From Synoicihabitans lomoniglobus (lineage in GTDB: Bacteria > Verrucomicrobiota > Verrucomicrobiia > Opitutales > Opitutaceae): 64,000 nt of DNA. Position 1 is the stretch's first letter. The number at the start of each line of letters is the position of its first letter. Positions 24,254 through 33,178 of the stretch are shown piece by piece. The notes beneath the pieces are model-generated. The model was given only the letters and a program-made list of their open reading frames with translations. It had not been told where the DNA came from and made no database searches. Made by a program: the position numbers and the translations under genes. Location: the NCBI RefSeq assembly GCF_029023725.1, contig NZ_CP119075.1:4831501-4895500 (forward strand), given 5' to 3'.

Positions 24254-26968
24254 TCATCGTGTCGTGATCGCGGCACGGCCGGCGGCAATGTCTTCACCCT
24301 CCGCGGTCACCGTCACGGTAATCTCGCCCGGTTCACCGGGTTTGCCGCGCACGATGGCCAGGGCGAGGCCGTTGAAGGCTTGACGTTGGAGTGAGGGGAA
24401 GGCGGTCAGGTCGGTCGGGTCGCCGTTGTCGGTCGCGACGATTTCGCCCGGGCCGCTGATGGAGAATTTCAGCTTCGGCTTGGCGTTGCGGATGAATTCA
24501 CCGTCGGCATCGAGCACTCGCACGGTCACGAAGCTCAGATCCTGACCGTCGGCCGTGATGGTGGCGCGGTCGGGCTCGGCCTTGAGTGCGGCGGCGGGGC
24601 CGGTCGTCTTGACAATGTGCTCGGCCCATTTGGCTCCGGCTTGGTAGGCGACGACTTTGATCTCGCCCGGGGCATAGATGACGTCGTCCCACCGCAGGCG
24701 GTAGTCATACTCGCCTTTGGTTTTCCGGCCCAGCGATTTGCCGTTGAGGAAAAGCTCCGCCTCGTCGCCCGTGGTGAACACATGCACCGGCGTGACCTCG
24801 CCCACGCGGTCCGGCCAATTCCAGTGCGGCAGGACGTGCACCATCGGCAGGTCAGGCCGCCACGCGGCTTGATAGAGGTAGAAGCGGTCCTTGGGAAAAC
24901 CCGCGAGGTCGATCACCCCAAAGTAGGAACTGCGGGCGCCGTAGTAAGGCGTCGGTTCACCGAGGTAATCCCAACCGCTCCACACAAAACCACCCGCGAC
25001 GTAGGGGTGGCGCGCCAGCGAACCGAGCACCTTGTCGGCCGACGAGCCGAAGGGCGCGGTGTAGAGTTCGTAGGCGCTCACGTGCTGCGCGACCGGGTCC
25101 CCGCCCTTGCCGCCCTCGACCGGCGCGCTGATGCCCGGCGTGACCGGAAACAGGTATTCACCGCGACTGCTCACGGCGGCGGCGTTTTCGCTGCTGATGA
25201 TCATCTTGTCCGGAAACGCTTCGTGAAAGGCCGGGTAAAGCGGCGGCGTGTTGATGCCTTTCAAGTGCGCGTAGGCGGGCGCGTTGCGGATACCCTCGCC
25301 TTGGTAATTGAGCGTGACCGTGTCGAACACCGTCGGCAGCGGCATGTGCGGCTTCGCGTAGTTCATTGATGCGGCGGTCGGGCGCGTCGGATCTTCGGCC
25401 TTGGTGATGTCGTGCATGCGCTGACCCACGGTCGCGCCGGCTTCGTCGGTGTATTGTTCGCCGACCTCGTTGCCCACGCTCCACATGATCACGGACGGGC
25501 TGTTGCGATCGCGGCGCACGAGGGCGCGCATGTCCTGCTCGCCCCACTCGGGAAAAATGAGGTGAAAATCGAGCGGCGGCTTTTTGCGCTCCCACGCATC
25601 GAAACTCTCGTTGATGACGAGGAAGCCCATGCGATCAGTGAGTTCGAGCAACTCCGGCGCGGGCGGGTTGTGCGCCAGGCGAATGGCATTGCAGCCGAGC
25701 TCACGCAGGATCTCGAGCTGACGCTCGGCCGCGCGCACGTTGAAGGCCGCGCCCAACGCCCCCAGATCGTGGTGCTGGTTCACCCCTTGAAACGTGATGT
25801 GCTCGCCATTCACGAACAGCCCTTTGACGGGATCGAAAAGCAGATCGCGGATGCCGAAACGCGTTTCGTAAACATCCACCATGTCGCCGCCTTGATGCAG
25901 CGTCGTCACCGCCACGTAGAGATGAGGCGTCTGGCTCGGATACGGTCCCCACAGACGCGGTTGCGCGAGCGTCACGGTGCTCGCGATGCGTTGGTCGCTG
26001 CCCGCGACCACCGTGGCCTCGCGCGGGGCGAACGCGGCGACGGCACTGCCGACGCGCTCCCCGGCCGCATCGAGCGCGTAGATTTCCGTCGTGGTGCGAA
26101 CCGACGCGTCGGTATCGGCGCGGTTGGTGAGATTGATGGCGATATCGACGGTCGCAGCTTCCGCCGAAACATCGCGCGTCGTGATGAAGGTGCCCCATTG
26201 ACCGACCTGCACCGGGTTGGTTTTGGTCAGCCAAACACTGCGATAAAGACCGCCGCCCGGATACCAGCGAGATGAGTTGGGCGGGTTGTCGAGGCGGATG
26301 GAGAGTTGGTTGGGGCCGCCGAAATTCACGTAAGGCGTGAGGTCCAGATGGAACGATGTGTAACCAAACGGCCAACCTCCGACGAGATGGCCATTGAGCC
26401 ACACCATGGCGTAGGACATCGCGCCATCGACTTCGAGCGTGAGCGTGCGGCCCGCGTCACTCGCCGGGATGTCGAGATCGCGCCGATACCACGCCACGCC
26501 GGGGCTCGGCAGGCGGCCCATGCCACCGCCGACAGGAGTCGGGTAACCCTCGTAAAACGGCCCCTTGATGGCCCAGTCGTGCGGCAACGTCACGGGCTCC
26601 CACGCCGCATCATTGAAGTCGTCCTGCACAAACGGAAAGTCCGCCCCCGGATCACCCTCGGGCCGCACGTGACGCCGGGCCGGGTCCGCAATGAAGGCGT
26701 TGCCGGAGGGCAGTATCCACGGTTTGAGCACGAGCTGCCCGGCCACGACATCCACGGCCTCCGTCGGCTTGGCGTCGGCCGGACGCGTGTCGACCGCATC
26801 GGAATCGTCGGGGCGCACATCGTAGATCAGAGCATCGGCTTCGGCCGCGTTGGCGTATTTGAAGAAACGCCAATCGTCGTTGAGAGAAATGCGTTCGCGC
26901 GGCGCCGCGGAAAGCGCGGACGTGGTGGCGAAGACGAGACAAGTCAGGGCAAAGGTGGAGCGGATCAT
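24254..26968 (-). CDS. Secreted GH2 beta-galactosidase-like glycoside hydrolase
   Basis: 904 aa with signal peptide (MIRSTFALTCLVFATTSALS). The GH2 order is clear: sugar-binding jelly roll (ISLNDDWRF, VTLPHDWAIKGPF, AWYRRDLDIP), an immunoglobulin-like domain, then the TIM barrel with NEHITFQGVNQHHDLG-type start and NAIRLAHNPPAPELL. The acid/base is E501 in MWSVGNEVGEQ; the nucleophile is probably E594 in MIISSENAA. FVWSGWDYLGEPTPYY and a DUF4982/Ig-like C-terminal region follow. Family knowledge: GH2 of this architecture hydrolyse beta-galactosides or related sugars. A long inserted segment near residues 45-95 (YDVRPDDSDAVDTRPA...) is also found in GalB-type proteins. Confidence 0.92.
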   Translation of the reverse strand: MIRSTFALTCLVFATTSALSAAPRERISLNDDWRFFKYANAAEADALIYDVRPDDSDAVDTRPADAKPTEAVDVVAGQLVLKPWILPSGNAFIADPARRHVRPEGDPGADFPFVQDDFNDAAWEPVTLPHDWAIKGPFYEGYPTPVGGGMGRLPSPGVAWYRRDLDIPASDAGRTLTLEVDGAMSYAMVWLNGHLVGGWPFGYTSFHLDLTPYVNFGGPNQLSIRLDNPPNSSRWYPGGGLYRSVWLTKTNPVQVGQWGTFITTRDVSAEAATVDIAINLTNRADTDASVRTTTEIYALDAAGERVGSAVAAFAPREATVVAGSDQRIASTVTLAQPRLWGPYPSQTPHLYVAVTTLHQGGDMVDVYETRFGIRDLLFDPVKGLFVNGEHITFQGVNQHHDLGALGAAFNVRAAERQLEILRELGCNAIRLAHNPPAPELLELTDRMGFLVINESFDAWERKKPPLDFHLIFPEWGEQDMRALVRRDRNSPSVIMWSVGNEVGEQYTDEAGATVGQRMHDITKAEDPTRPTAASMNYAKPHMPLPTVFDTVTLNYQGEGIRNAPAYAHLKGINTPPLYPAFHEAFPDKMIISSENAAAVSSRGEYLFPVTPGISAPVEGGKGGDPVAQHVSAYELYTAPFGSSADKVLGSLARHPYVAGGFVWSGWDYLGEPTPYYGARSSYFGVIDLAGFPKDRFYLYQAAWRPDLPMVHVLPHWNWPDRVGEVTPVHVFTTGDEAELFLNGKSLGRKTKGEYDYRLRWDDVIYAPGEIKVVAYQAGAKWAEHIVKTTGPAAALKAEPDRATITADGQDLSFVTVRVLDADGEFIRNAKPKLKFSISGPGEIVATDNGDPTDLTAFPSLQRQAFNGLALAIVRGKPGEPGEITVTVTAEGEDIAAGRAAITTR

Positions 26969-27113
26969 CGGGTAAACATAGGGCGTGGACTCGCCCCGAA
27001 AGGGTGACGCGGCAAAGGGGGAAAATACAGGCTTGGGCTCACCTGAAGCCGGGTCGAGATTCGTCGTAACAAACGGTTAGCTTTCCGGCATTCGACCTGC
27101 TTCCGTCGCCCGC

Positions 27114-28013
27114 ATGATTCGTCGTTGGTATACCTGCTTTCTCCTCCTCACCTCCCTTGCCGCCTTCGCCACCGCCGAGCCGCTCTACGCCGTGTTGGGT
27201 GCTTACCGGCCCGAAATGGAGGCCCTGCAAGCTGAGTTCGAAGTCGACGCCGACCACGGTTGGACCAGCGAAGAAATCAAGGGCATCACGTTTTGGCGCG
27301 GCACCGCCGACGGCAAAGACATCATCCTTTTCCGCACCGGCGTGAGCATCGTCAACGCGGCCTATCGCCTGCAACTTGCCCTCGACCGGTTCCCCATCAC
27401 CCACGTGCTTTTCAGCGGCGTGGCGGGCGGCACCGATCCGGCGCTCGACGTCGGCGACGTCGTCATTCCCGAGCAATGGGCGTTCCACGATGAAGCCGCC
27501 TACCTCAACGAAGACCCCGACAAACCCGGAGCCTATCTCGTGCCCGACTATCTCAACCCCAAGATTGAGAACTTCGACATGATCTTCCCCGACAGCATCC
27601 GCGCCACGCGAGGCGACGGACTCGGCGCCCGCGAAATGCCCTTCTTTCCCTGCGACCCCGAGCTGCTCGACGTCGCCCGGCGCGTCGTGCCCACGCTCCC
27701 GCCCATGACCAAGGGAGGTCGCACCGTGGACATCTCCGTCGGCGGCAACGGCGTGGCCGGCACGGTGTTTTTGGACAACGCTCGTTACCGTGAATGGATC
27801 TTCAAAATCTGGCAGGCGCGCTGCCTCGACATGGAATCCACCGCCCTCGCTCAAGTGGCCTGGGCCAACGAAATCCCCATCCTCATCGTGCGTGGCCTCA
27901 GCGACCTCGCCGGTGGCCAACACGGCAAAAACCCCATCGACGACAACGAACTCCGCGTCTCGGAAATCGCCGCCAAAGCCACCCGCGCCATCATCGCCGC
28001 GCACGCGAAATAG
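27114..28013 (+). CDS. Secreted MTA/SAH nucleosidase-like phosphorylase-superfamily protein
   Basis: 299 aa with an N-terminal signal (MIRRWYTCFLLLTSLAAFATA). The purine-nucleoside-phosphorylase/MTAN fold is seen in LYAVLGAYRPEMEALQ, IILFRTGVSIVNAAY, THVLFSGVAGGTDPALDVGD, CLDMESTALAQVA (the catalytic Glu of the ME-S motif) and VRGLSDLAGG (catalytic Asp). It is longer than cytosolic MTAN (about 230 aa) because of an insertion around PGAYLVPDYLNPK. The signal peptide places it outside the cytoplasm, unusual for this enzyme and suggestive of a scavenging role. Divergently transcribed from the GH2 gene. Confidence 0.85.
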   Translation: MIRRWYTCFLLLTSLAAFATAEPLYAVLGAYRPEMEALQAEFEVDADHGWTSEEIKGITFWRGTADGKDIILFRTGVSIVNAAYRLQLALDRFPITHVLFSGVAGGTDPALDVGDVVIPEQWAFHDEAAYLNEDPDKPGAYLVPDYLNPKIENFDMIFPDSIRATRGDGLGAREMPFFPCDPELLDVARRVVPTLPPMTKGGRTVDISVGGNGVAGTVFLDNARYREWIFKIWQARCLDMESTALAQVAWANEIPILIVRGLSDLAGGQHGKNPIDDNELRVSEIAAKATRAIIAAHAK

Positions 28014-28058
28014 GCCGCGAGGTTGCGCGTCACCCCAGACCTGCTTGCTTACCGCTCT

Positions 28059-29078
28059 ATGGAAAAACGGCGACTTGGACGGAGTGGGATCGTGGTGACG
28101 GATTTGTGCTTCGGCACGATGATGATTGGGTCGCGCAATACGGAGGCCGAGGGCCATGCCTTGCTTGATCGCGCTTACGAGGCGGGCATCACGTTTTACG
28201 ACACGGCCGAGGTTTATCCCGTGCCACCGAAAGCGGAATACGTGAACACCTGCGAGGAGATGGTCGGCCGTTGGCTCAAAGCCAAACCACGCGACAGCAT
28301 CATCCTCGCGACCAAGATCGCTGGCCCCGCCCACGGCTGGTTTGTGCCGCCCGTGCGGAACGGTAACGCCGCCATGGATCGTCACCAGATCCGCCGCGCC
28401 ATCGAGGGCAGCCTGAAGCGGCTCCAGACCGACTACGTCGATCTCTACCAAACCCACTGGCCCGACCACGATTTCGGCTACGAGGAAACCCTCGCCGCTC
28501 TCACAGAGCTCAAGGACGAGGGCCTCGTGCGCGTGATCGGTTCCAGCAACGAATCCGCGTGGGGCACGATGAAAGCCGACGCCACCGCCAAGGAACACGG
28601 CCTCGCCCGCTACGAATCGATCCAGAATAATTTCTCGATCATCAACCGCCGCTTTGAAGACGCGCTGGCCGACATCTGCCGCCGCGAGCAAATCAGTTGC
28701 CTGCCCTACTCGCCCCTCGGCGCCGGCGTGTGCTCCGGCAAATACAACGACGGCGCGCTGCCCGAAGGAGCCCGCTTCACCGGTTACCTCACCGGAGACG
28801 GCGAACGCCAAAAGAAGATGGCCGAACGTTTCGTCAACGAACGCAGCCTCAACTCGGTCGCCGCGCTGCGCGAACTGGCCCAAGAAGCCGGACTGAATCT
28901 CGTCGCCATGTGCCTCGCGTGGAGCAAGCAGCACGACTTCGTCGCCTCGACGATCTTCGGGGCGACCACGATGGAACAACTCGAGGAAAACCTCGGCGCG
29001 TCCGACCTCGTGCTCAGTGCCGACGTATTGGCCAAGATCGACGAGATTTCAAAACAGTATCCGTATCCGCTGGGTTGA
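28059..29078 (+). CDS. Aldo/keto reductase
   Basis: 339 aa from the ATG at 28059 ([20 protein letters not shown]); the 12 codons upstream do not fit. The (beta/alpha)8 AKR hallmarks are present: the catalytic Asp/Tyr in FYDTAEVYP, Lys in IILATKIAG, His in [10 protein letters not shown], and the cofactor-binding [12 protein letters not shown] and [14 protein letters not shown]. It resembles the Tas/YghZ-type NADP(H)-dependent reductases. It starts 45 bases after the nucleosidase stop, so the two may be one transcript. Substrate unknown. Confidence 0.9.
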   Translation: MEKRRLGRSGIVVTDLCFGTMMIGSRNTEAEGHALLDRAYEAGITFYDTAEVYPVPPKAEYVNTCEEMVGRWLKAKPRDSIILATKIAGPAHGWFVPPVRNGNAAMDRHQIRRAIEGSLKRLQTDYVDLYQTHWPDHDFGYEETLAALTELKDEGLVRVIGSSNESAWGTMKADATAKEHGLARYESIQNNFSIINRRFEDALADICRREQISCLPYSPLGAGVCSGKYNDGALPEGARFTGYLTGDGERQKKMAERFVNERSLNSVAALRELAQEAGLNLVAMCLAWSKQHDFVASTIFGATTMEQLEENLGASDLVLSADVLAKIDEISKQYPYPLG

Positions 29079-29193
29079 GGTGATCGATGTTGGAGCCGGG
29101 AGCGGCCGGCCAGTCGGCGGCCTACCCCGGATCGGATATGGCGGGCGGCGAGCTTGTTCACGCCCGACGCGAGGTTGCGTCAGAACTCGACTG

Positions 29194-29937
29194 CTACTTA
29201 TCCAACCAGCCACCCGTCGCCTGCAAGGGTCCCGGATCGCCCTGGCGGCTGATCCATATCGCCACCGCTTGTCGGACGGGCGCGACGTCTTCGGCGCTGG
29301 CCGGTAGGGTGAGGTGAGCTTCACCGCCTGGGCGCAACGGCGTGGAACGCCACCCCAACACCAAAAACTCATGCTCCAGCTGTTTGCCGCGGTTCTCACC
29401 CCGGCGGACGTCGCTGGCGATACCACCCCCGAGCAGCGCGACGTGGGCGACGAGGTTTGTTCGCTCATTTCCAATCTCGAATCGCACCGTGACTTTGCCG
29501 TCGGCCACTTCGGCCGTGAGCACACCGACGGGAGCGTCGTCGTCATCGGACCGGGACAACCCGTGCTCGCGTGGCGTCCATTCCTGGCCTGCCCGCACGA
29601 AACCCGGCGTGTAGACCCGACCACTCCGCCACGACTGGGCGTAAGCGTATTGACGATCTGTATACGCCGGCGCCGCAAATTTATCGGGCCAGCCCAGACG
29701 GTCCCAGTAATTGACGTGCCACGCGACCGGCACGAAGTCGCGCCAGAGGCCTTGATCGTGACGCAACTCGCCCAGCCAATGCTCGGCCGGCGGACAACTC
29801 GAGCAACCCTCGCTGGTGAAGAGTTCCACCAGCGGGACGGCCGACGGACCACTGCGAAACATCTGAGCCGGTGCGACCGTGGCCGACATGACCGCCACCG
29901 CGAACGTGACTTCCCGTAAAAACAAAAACGGCCTCAT
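29194..29937 (-). CDS. DUF1223 family exported protein (thioredoxin-like fold)
   Basis: 247 aa. A signal-like N-terminus (MRPFLFLREVTFAVAVMSAT...APAQ) precedes the DUF1223 signature VELFTSEGCSSCPPAE, with the CxxC pair of a thioredoxin-like fold. WHVNYWDRLGWPDKF and YTPGFVRAGQEW follow. Members are exported proteins of unknown function. The chosen start codon lies inside the hairpin of the terminator of the upstream DUF481 gene, with no Shine-Dalgarno. The next Met (29889) would remove most of the signal peptide, so 29937 is kept but is uncertain. Confidence 0.85.
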   Translation of the reverse strand: MRPFLFLREVTFAVAVMSATVAPAQMFRSGPSAVPLVELFTSEGCSSCPPAEHWLGELRHDQGLWRDFVPVAWHVNYWDRLGWPDKFAAPAYTDRQYAYAQSWRSGRVYTPGFVRAGQEWTPREHGLSRSDDDDAPVGVLTAEVADGKVTVRFEIGNERTNLVAHVALLGGGIASDVRRGENRGKQLEHEFLVLGWRSTPLRPGGEAHLTLPASAEDVAPVRQAVAIWISRQGDPGPLQATGGWLDK

Positions 29938-29952
29938 GAAAACATGAGGCCG
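29918..29952 (-). terminator. Rho-independent terminator overlapping the start of the DUF1223 gene
   Basis: On the minus strand a perfect 10-bp stem (CGGCCTCATG/CATGAGGCCG) with a TTTT loop is followed by TTTTTGTTTTT. It closes the DUF481 gene (stop at 29985). The ATG at 29937-29935 and the first codons of DUF1223 are inside the stem and U-tract. Confidence 0.9.
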
Positions 29953-29984
29953 CTCGCAAAGCGTTTATTCCAATGAGATCGGGC

Positions 29985-31028
29985 TCAATCCCAGTTGAGC
30001 ACGAGGCGGGTGTAGTAGGTGGTGTCCATCTTCTCGACGCCGGGAGCGGGCTCGCTGGTGTAGTCGTTGGACAGACCCAGACGGAGCTTCCACTTGGAGG
30101 ATGCGAGGGGCATTTCGAAGTAGGAGTCGTGGATGGCGCGGTAGTTGGCGAAGTCGTCAAAGGACGGCACGATGCTCAACGAGTTGGTCATCTTCATGGT
30201 CTCAAAGGCGTAGGTGTGGTTGAGGCCGAAATCGAGACCGGCGCTCTTCACGTCTTCGGTGAGCGGGTTCTTGTAACCCTCGTAGCGGAACGACAAACCG
30301 GCGCGACCCGTGAGGGTTTGATGTGCCTTGCTGATCATGTCGTAGCCCAGACCGGCGGCGGACACGTTGTAGAGCTCGATGTCCTTGATGCGGTCGAAGC
30401 CGCCTTCGTTACGCACATACCAGGACATTCTGCCGCGGAAGTTGTTGGCGTAGTCGATGCCGGCCTTGAACTGGTCGGCCGATTTCACGTCATCCGTTTC
30501 CTGCCGATTGTAGGCAGTGTAGAATTTGAGGGTATCCTTGGAGCCCTTGAGGGTCGCCCGCATGCTGACGGCGGAGCCGAACTGGCTCTTGTTGCCGCTC
30601 TTGCCAGTGATGTCCAAGGCCGCCTCGTAGGCCCACTTGCGCTGGAGCGCGGCCACGGCGGGATCGGTGCCACCGGGAGCCCACGTCGTCGCAATTTTGT
30701 CGACGCTGGTGTTGATGGTGCCATCACCACCGGCGATCGCGACCTGACCCGTGGAGGAGGTGGTGATCTTGCCTTCCATGGTCGTGCCACCGGCCAGGCG
30801 AATCACCAAGGGATCATCCATGGTGAGCGAAGCGACTTCGCTCTGAGCGATCGAAACATCGCCCGCATAAGAGGTGCCGAGAGTGATCTTGCCACCCGCG
30901 ATTTTCTTAACGGTGCCCACCAAACGGGCACCATCTTTAGTCTCAACCACGTCGGCCTGCAAAAACGCCGCAGCAGTCGCGGCGATGAGCGCACCCAGGA
31001 GGGACTTGATAACAGTTTGTGTCTTCAT
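29985..31028 (-). CDS. DUF481 outer-membrane-type protein
   Basis: 347 aa from the ATG at 31028 (signal MKTQTVIKSLLGALIAATAA...LQA); the frame to 31070 adds 14 unsupported codons. Residues 25-110 form a beta-rich segment (VVETKDGARLVGTVKKIAGG, SIAQSEVASLTMDD). The rest is a DUF481-type beta-barrel with alternating aromatic strands (KLRLGLSNDYTS..., ending VLNWD with a terminal aromatic-acid pattern). DUF481 proteins are predicted outer-membrane barrels of unknown function. Upstream are TTGACA (31071-31066) and a palindrome; downstream is a strong terminator. Confidence 0.85.
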   Translation of the reverse strand: MKTQTVIKSLLGALIAATAAAFLQADVVETKDGARLVGTVKKIAGGKITLGTSYAGDVSIAQSEVASLTMDDPLVIRLAGGTTMEGKITTSSTGQVAIAGGDGTINTSVDKIATTWAPGGTDPAVAALQRKWAYEAALDITGKSGNKSQFGSAVSMRATLKGSKDTLKFYTAYNRQETDDVKSADQFKAGIDYANNFRGRMSWYVRNEGGFDRIKDIELYNVSAAGLGYDMISKAHQTLTGRAGLSFRYEGYKNPLTEDVKSAGLDFGLNHTYAFETMKMTNSLSIVPSFDDFANYRAIHDSYFEMPLASSKWKLRLGLSNDYTSEPAPGVEKMDTTYYTRLVLNWD

Positions 31029-31040
31029 AAGTAGGAAATA

Positions 31041-31056
31041 TAGGGTCTTTACCCTA
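31041..31056 (-). promoter_or_regulatory. Palindrome TAGGGTCTTTACCCTA in the DUF481 leader
   Basis: Perfect 6-base arms around a 4-base centre, between a TTGACA -35-like element and the start codon (12 bases upstream of it). It could be an operator or a 5' mRNA hairpin; no protein partner can be named. Confidence 0.45.
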
Positions 31057-31152
31057 GTTTTATTTGTCAACGACTTGTTTCACCCAAACTCCATCGTCAC
31101 ACCGCGAGATTCATTTACAGTTTCTTCGACTGTGTCACGTTGCCCGGACCGG

Positions 31153-32049
31153 ATGAGCAAACTGATACACAGCCCTTCCCTGGCAACCGCGAACGGTTGG
31201 CGTAACTACCGACTCCTCGACACCGGCGCCGGCATGAAAATGGAGCGCTGGGGCGACGTGACTCTCGTAAGGCCCGACCCTCAGGTCATTTGGCCACAAA
31301 AACGGGCGGTCTGGACCAATTGGGACGGCTATTATCACCGCAGCGAACGCGGCGGCGGAAAGTGGGAATTTCGCAAAAAATTACCAGAATCCTGGCATCT
31401 CGACTACGAGCCGCTCGGGCTGCGTTTTCGCATTTCGCCCACCTCCTTCAAGCACACCGGTCTCTTCCCTGAGCAAGCGGTCAACTGGGAATGGAGCTCC
31501 AAGCTCGTTAAAAAAGCGCGCGCCGCCGGTCGGGAAATCTCCGTGCTCAACCTGTTCGGCTACACGGGCGGCGCCACCTGCGCCGCCGCCAAAGCCGGGG
31601 CGACCGTATGCCACGTCGATGCGGCTGACGGCATGGTCAAGTGGTGCCGGGAAAATGCCGAACTCAGCGGTCTGGGTGATGCTCCGATTCGCTTCATCGT
31701 CGATGACTGCCTCAAGTTCGTGCGTCGCGAGATCCGCCGCGGTCGTCACTACGATGCCATCATCATGGACCCGCCCACCTACGGCCGCGGCAGTGGCGGC
31801 GAGATGTGGAAGCTCGATCAAAACCTTTGGGAATTGTTGTCCGAATGCGGCAAAGTGCTGAGCGACGATCCGCTGTTCTTCCTCATCAACGCCTACACCG
31901 CCCGCCTCTCGCCCACCGTGGTCACCAACCTGCTCGCCGATCTCATGGAGCCTCACGGCGGCACCGTCACGGGAGGTGAAGTCGGCCTGCCCGTGGAAGC
32001 CGATGACAAGGTCCTACCCTGTGGCGTCTACGGTCGCTGGGAGAAATAA
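31153..32049 (+). CDS. RlmI-like class I SAM-dependent methyltransferase
   Basis: 298 aa from the ATG at 31153. The SAM-binding motif I is VLNLFGYTGGATCAAAKAGA with VCHVDAADGMVKW (motif II). The catalytic motif is IIMDPPTYGRG, an N/D-PP-x type used by base N- or C-methyltransferases such as RlmI/RlmL. The N-terminal GWRNYRLLDTGAGMKMERWG region lacks the PUA domain of E. coli RlmI. Probable rRNA or other RNA methylation in the cytoplasm. It is divergent from DUF481, and the SIS gene follows after 64 bases. Confidence 0.88.
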   Translation: MSKLIHSPSLATANGWRNYRLLDTGAGMKMERWGDVTLVRPDPQVIWPQKRAVWTNWDGYYHRSERGGGKWEFRKKLPESWHLDYEPLGLRFRISPTSFKHTGLFPEQAVNWEWSSKLVKKARAAGREISVLNLFGYTGGATCAAAKAGATVCHVDAADGMVKWCRENAELSGLGDAPIRFIVDDCLKFVRREIRRGRHYDAIIMDPPTYGRGSGGEMWKLDQNLWELLSECGKVLSDDPLFFLINAYTARLSPTVVTNLLADLMEPHGGTVTGGEVGLPVEADDKVLPCGVYGRWEK

Positions 32050-32113
32050 TCGCCGCTCGTCGCATCAGTCCTTCAGTTCTAAGCTTTTCAGCCTCTCAGC
32101 GTTTTCCACCGCC

Positions 32114-32842
32114 ATGCCTTCCCCTGCCGACTCCTACTTCGACACCGCCACCGCGATGCTGCAACGCGCCCGCGAGATCAATGCCACCACGATCAAGACA
32201 TGCGCCGGCATTATCGGCCAGTCCATCGCCGATGGCGGCGTGCTGCACACGTTTGGCAGCGGCCACAGCGAGATCATCGGTCGCGAAATCATTGGCCGCG
32301 CCGGTGGACTCATGCCGGTCTCGGGCATCTTCGATCCCGGCATGGGATTTTCGGAAAACGTCGTCGGCTACGGCACCCGCCTCGCCCGGCGCTACCATAA
32401 TACCAACGGCCTGCACGTCGGCGAAGTCGTCATCGTGATTTCCAACTCGGGTAAGAACGCGTCGCCCATCGAAGTCGCACTCGTGGCCCAGGAACTCGGA
32501 CTGACCGTCATCGGGCTGACCTCGGTCGCCATGAGTTCCACCGCGAAAACCGTGCATCCCGGCGGACAAAACCTCCACGCCGTCAGCGACCACGTGCTCG
32601 ACAACCTCGGTGTGTCTGGAGATGCGATTGTGGAAATTGACCAAGGCCAAATGGCAGGCCCGACTTCCACGCTCATCGGCACGACCCTGCTCAATCTCCT
32701 CGCCCTCGAAACCATGACTTGGCTGCGCGACCACGGCCACGAACTGCCCGTGGTGCGCAGCCAGAACCTCCCGGGCGGCATGAAAGCCAACATCGAACTT
32801 TCGAAACGCTACCGCACCCGTCTGAGCAAACTCATCGGTTAG
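32114..32842 (+). CDS. SIS-domain sugar-phosphate isomerase/binding protein (UPF0309-like)
   Basis: 242 aa from the ATG at 32114 (MPSPADSYFDTATAMLQRA). The SIS fold is visible in VLHTFGSGHSEIIGREIIGR, GEVVIVISNSGKNASPIEVA and GLTVIGLTSVAMSST, followed by HAVSDHVLDNLGVSGDA. Phosphosugar-binding Ser/Thr residues lie in GSGHS and SNSGKN. UPF0309 proteins of this size act on unknown amino-sugar phosphates. Possibly co-transcribed with the methyltransferase gene upstream. Confidence 0.88.
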   Translation: MPSPADSYFDTATAMLQRAREINATTIKTCAGIIGQSIADGGVLHTFGSGHSEIIGREIIGRAGGLMPVSGIFDPGMGFSENVVGYGTRLARRYHNTNGLHVGEVVIVISNSGKNASPIEVALVAQELGLTVIGLTSVAMSSTAKTVHPGGQNLHAVSDHVLDNLGVSGDAIVEIDQGQMAGPTSTLIGTTLLNLLALETMTWLRDHGHELPVVRSQNLPGGMKANIELSKRYRTRLSKLIG

Positions 32843-33178
32843 GCTGGTAGCGCGTAACGACGAAGACGTCGGATACCTGTCGTGCCGTTGCCTACGACGA
32901 TGGCGGCCACCAGGCTGCGGCATTCGCAAGCGAACGCCCTACGCAGGGTTACGACAACGTCGTGGAACCGTTGCACGACGACGACGGTGGCCCGGCGAGG
33001 AGTAATGATCCTTGAGGCCCGCCCCGAAGCATTGGATCAAACCGCGACAGCCGAGCGGACCATTCCAGGGGTCATCTCAAATGCGTAGGAGCGTGCTGGC
33101 GCGCGATAACACCTGCCTTCGCCGCCCGCGCACCCTGTTGAGCGTGTTCATCGCTCCTACGTCCCGACCAAGCTTCTG
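32843..33178. other. 336-bp gene-free region with a REP-like palindrome
   Basis: No credible gene. An inverted pair GTAGGAGCG (33085-33093) and CGCTCCTAC (33153-33161), with an internal GCGCGCGAT-like stem, resembles the dispersed GTAGGAGCG palindromes known from many bacteria. The left part (32850-32970) is full of ACGACG steps and looks degenerate. Confidence 0.6.

Noticed and set aside
27039..28979. Very long frames opposite real genes (also 34239-36158, 58830-60455 and 60538-62346, minus)
   Set aside because: They are antisense shadows caused by GC-rich codon usage; they lie fully over well-recognised genes and have low-complexity Gly/Ala/Val/His-rich products.
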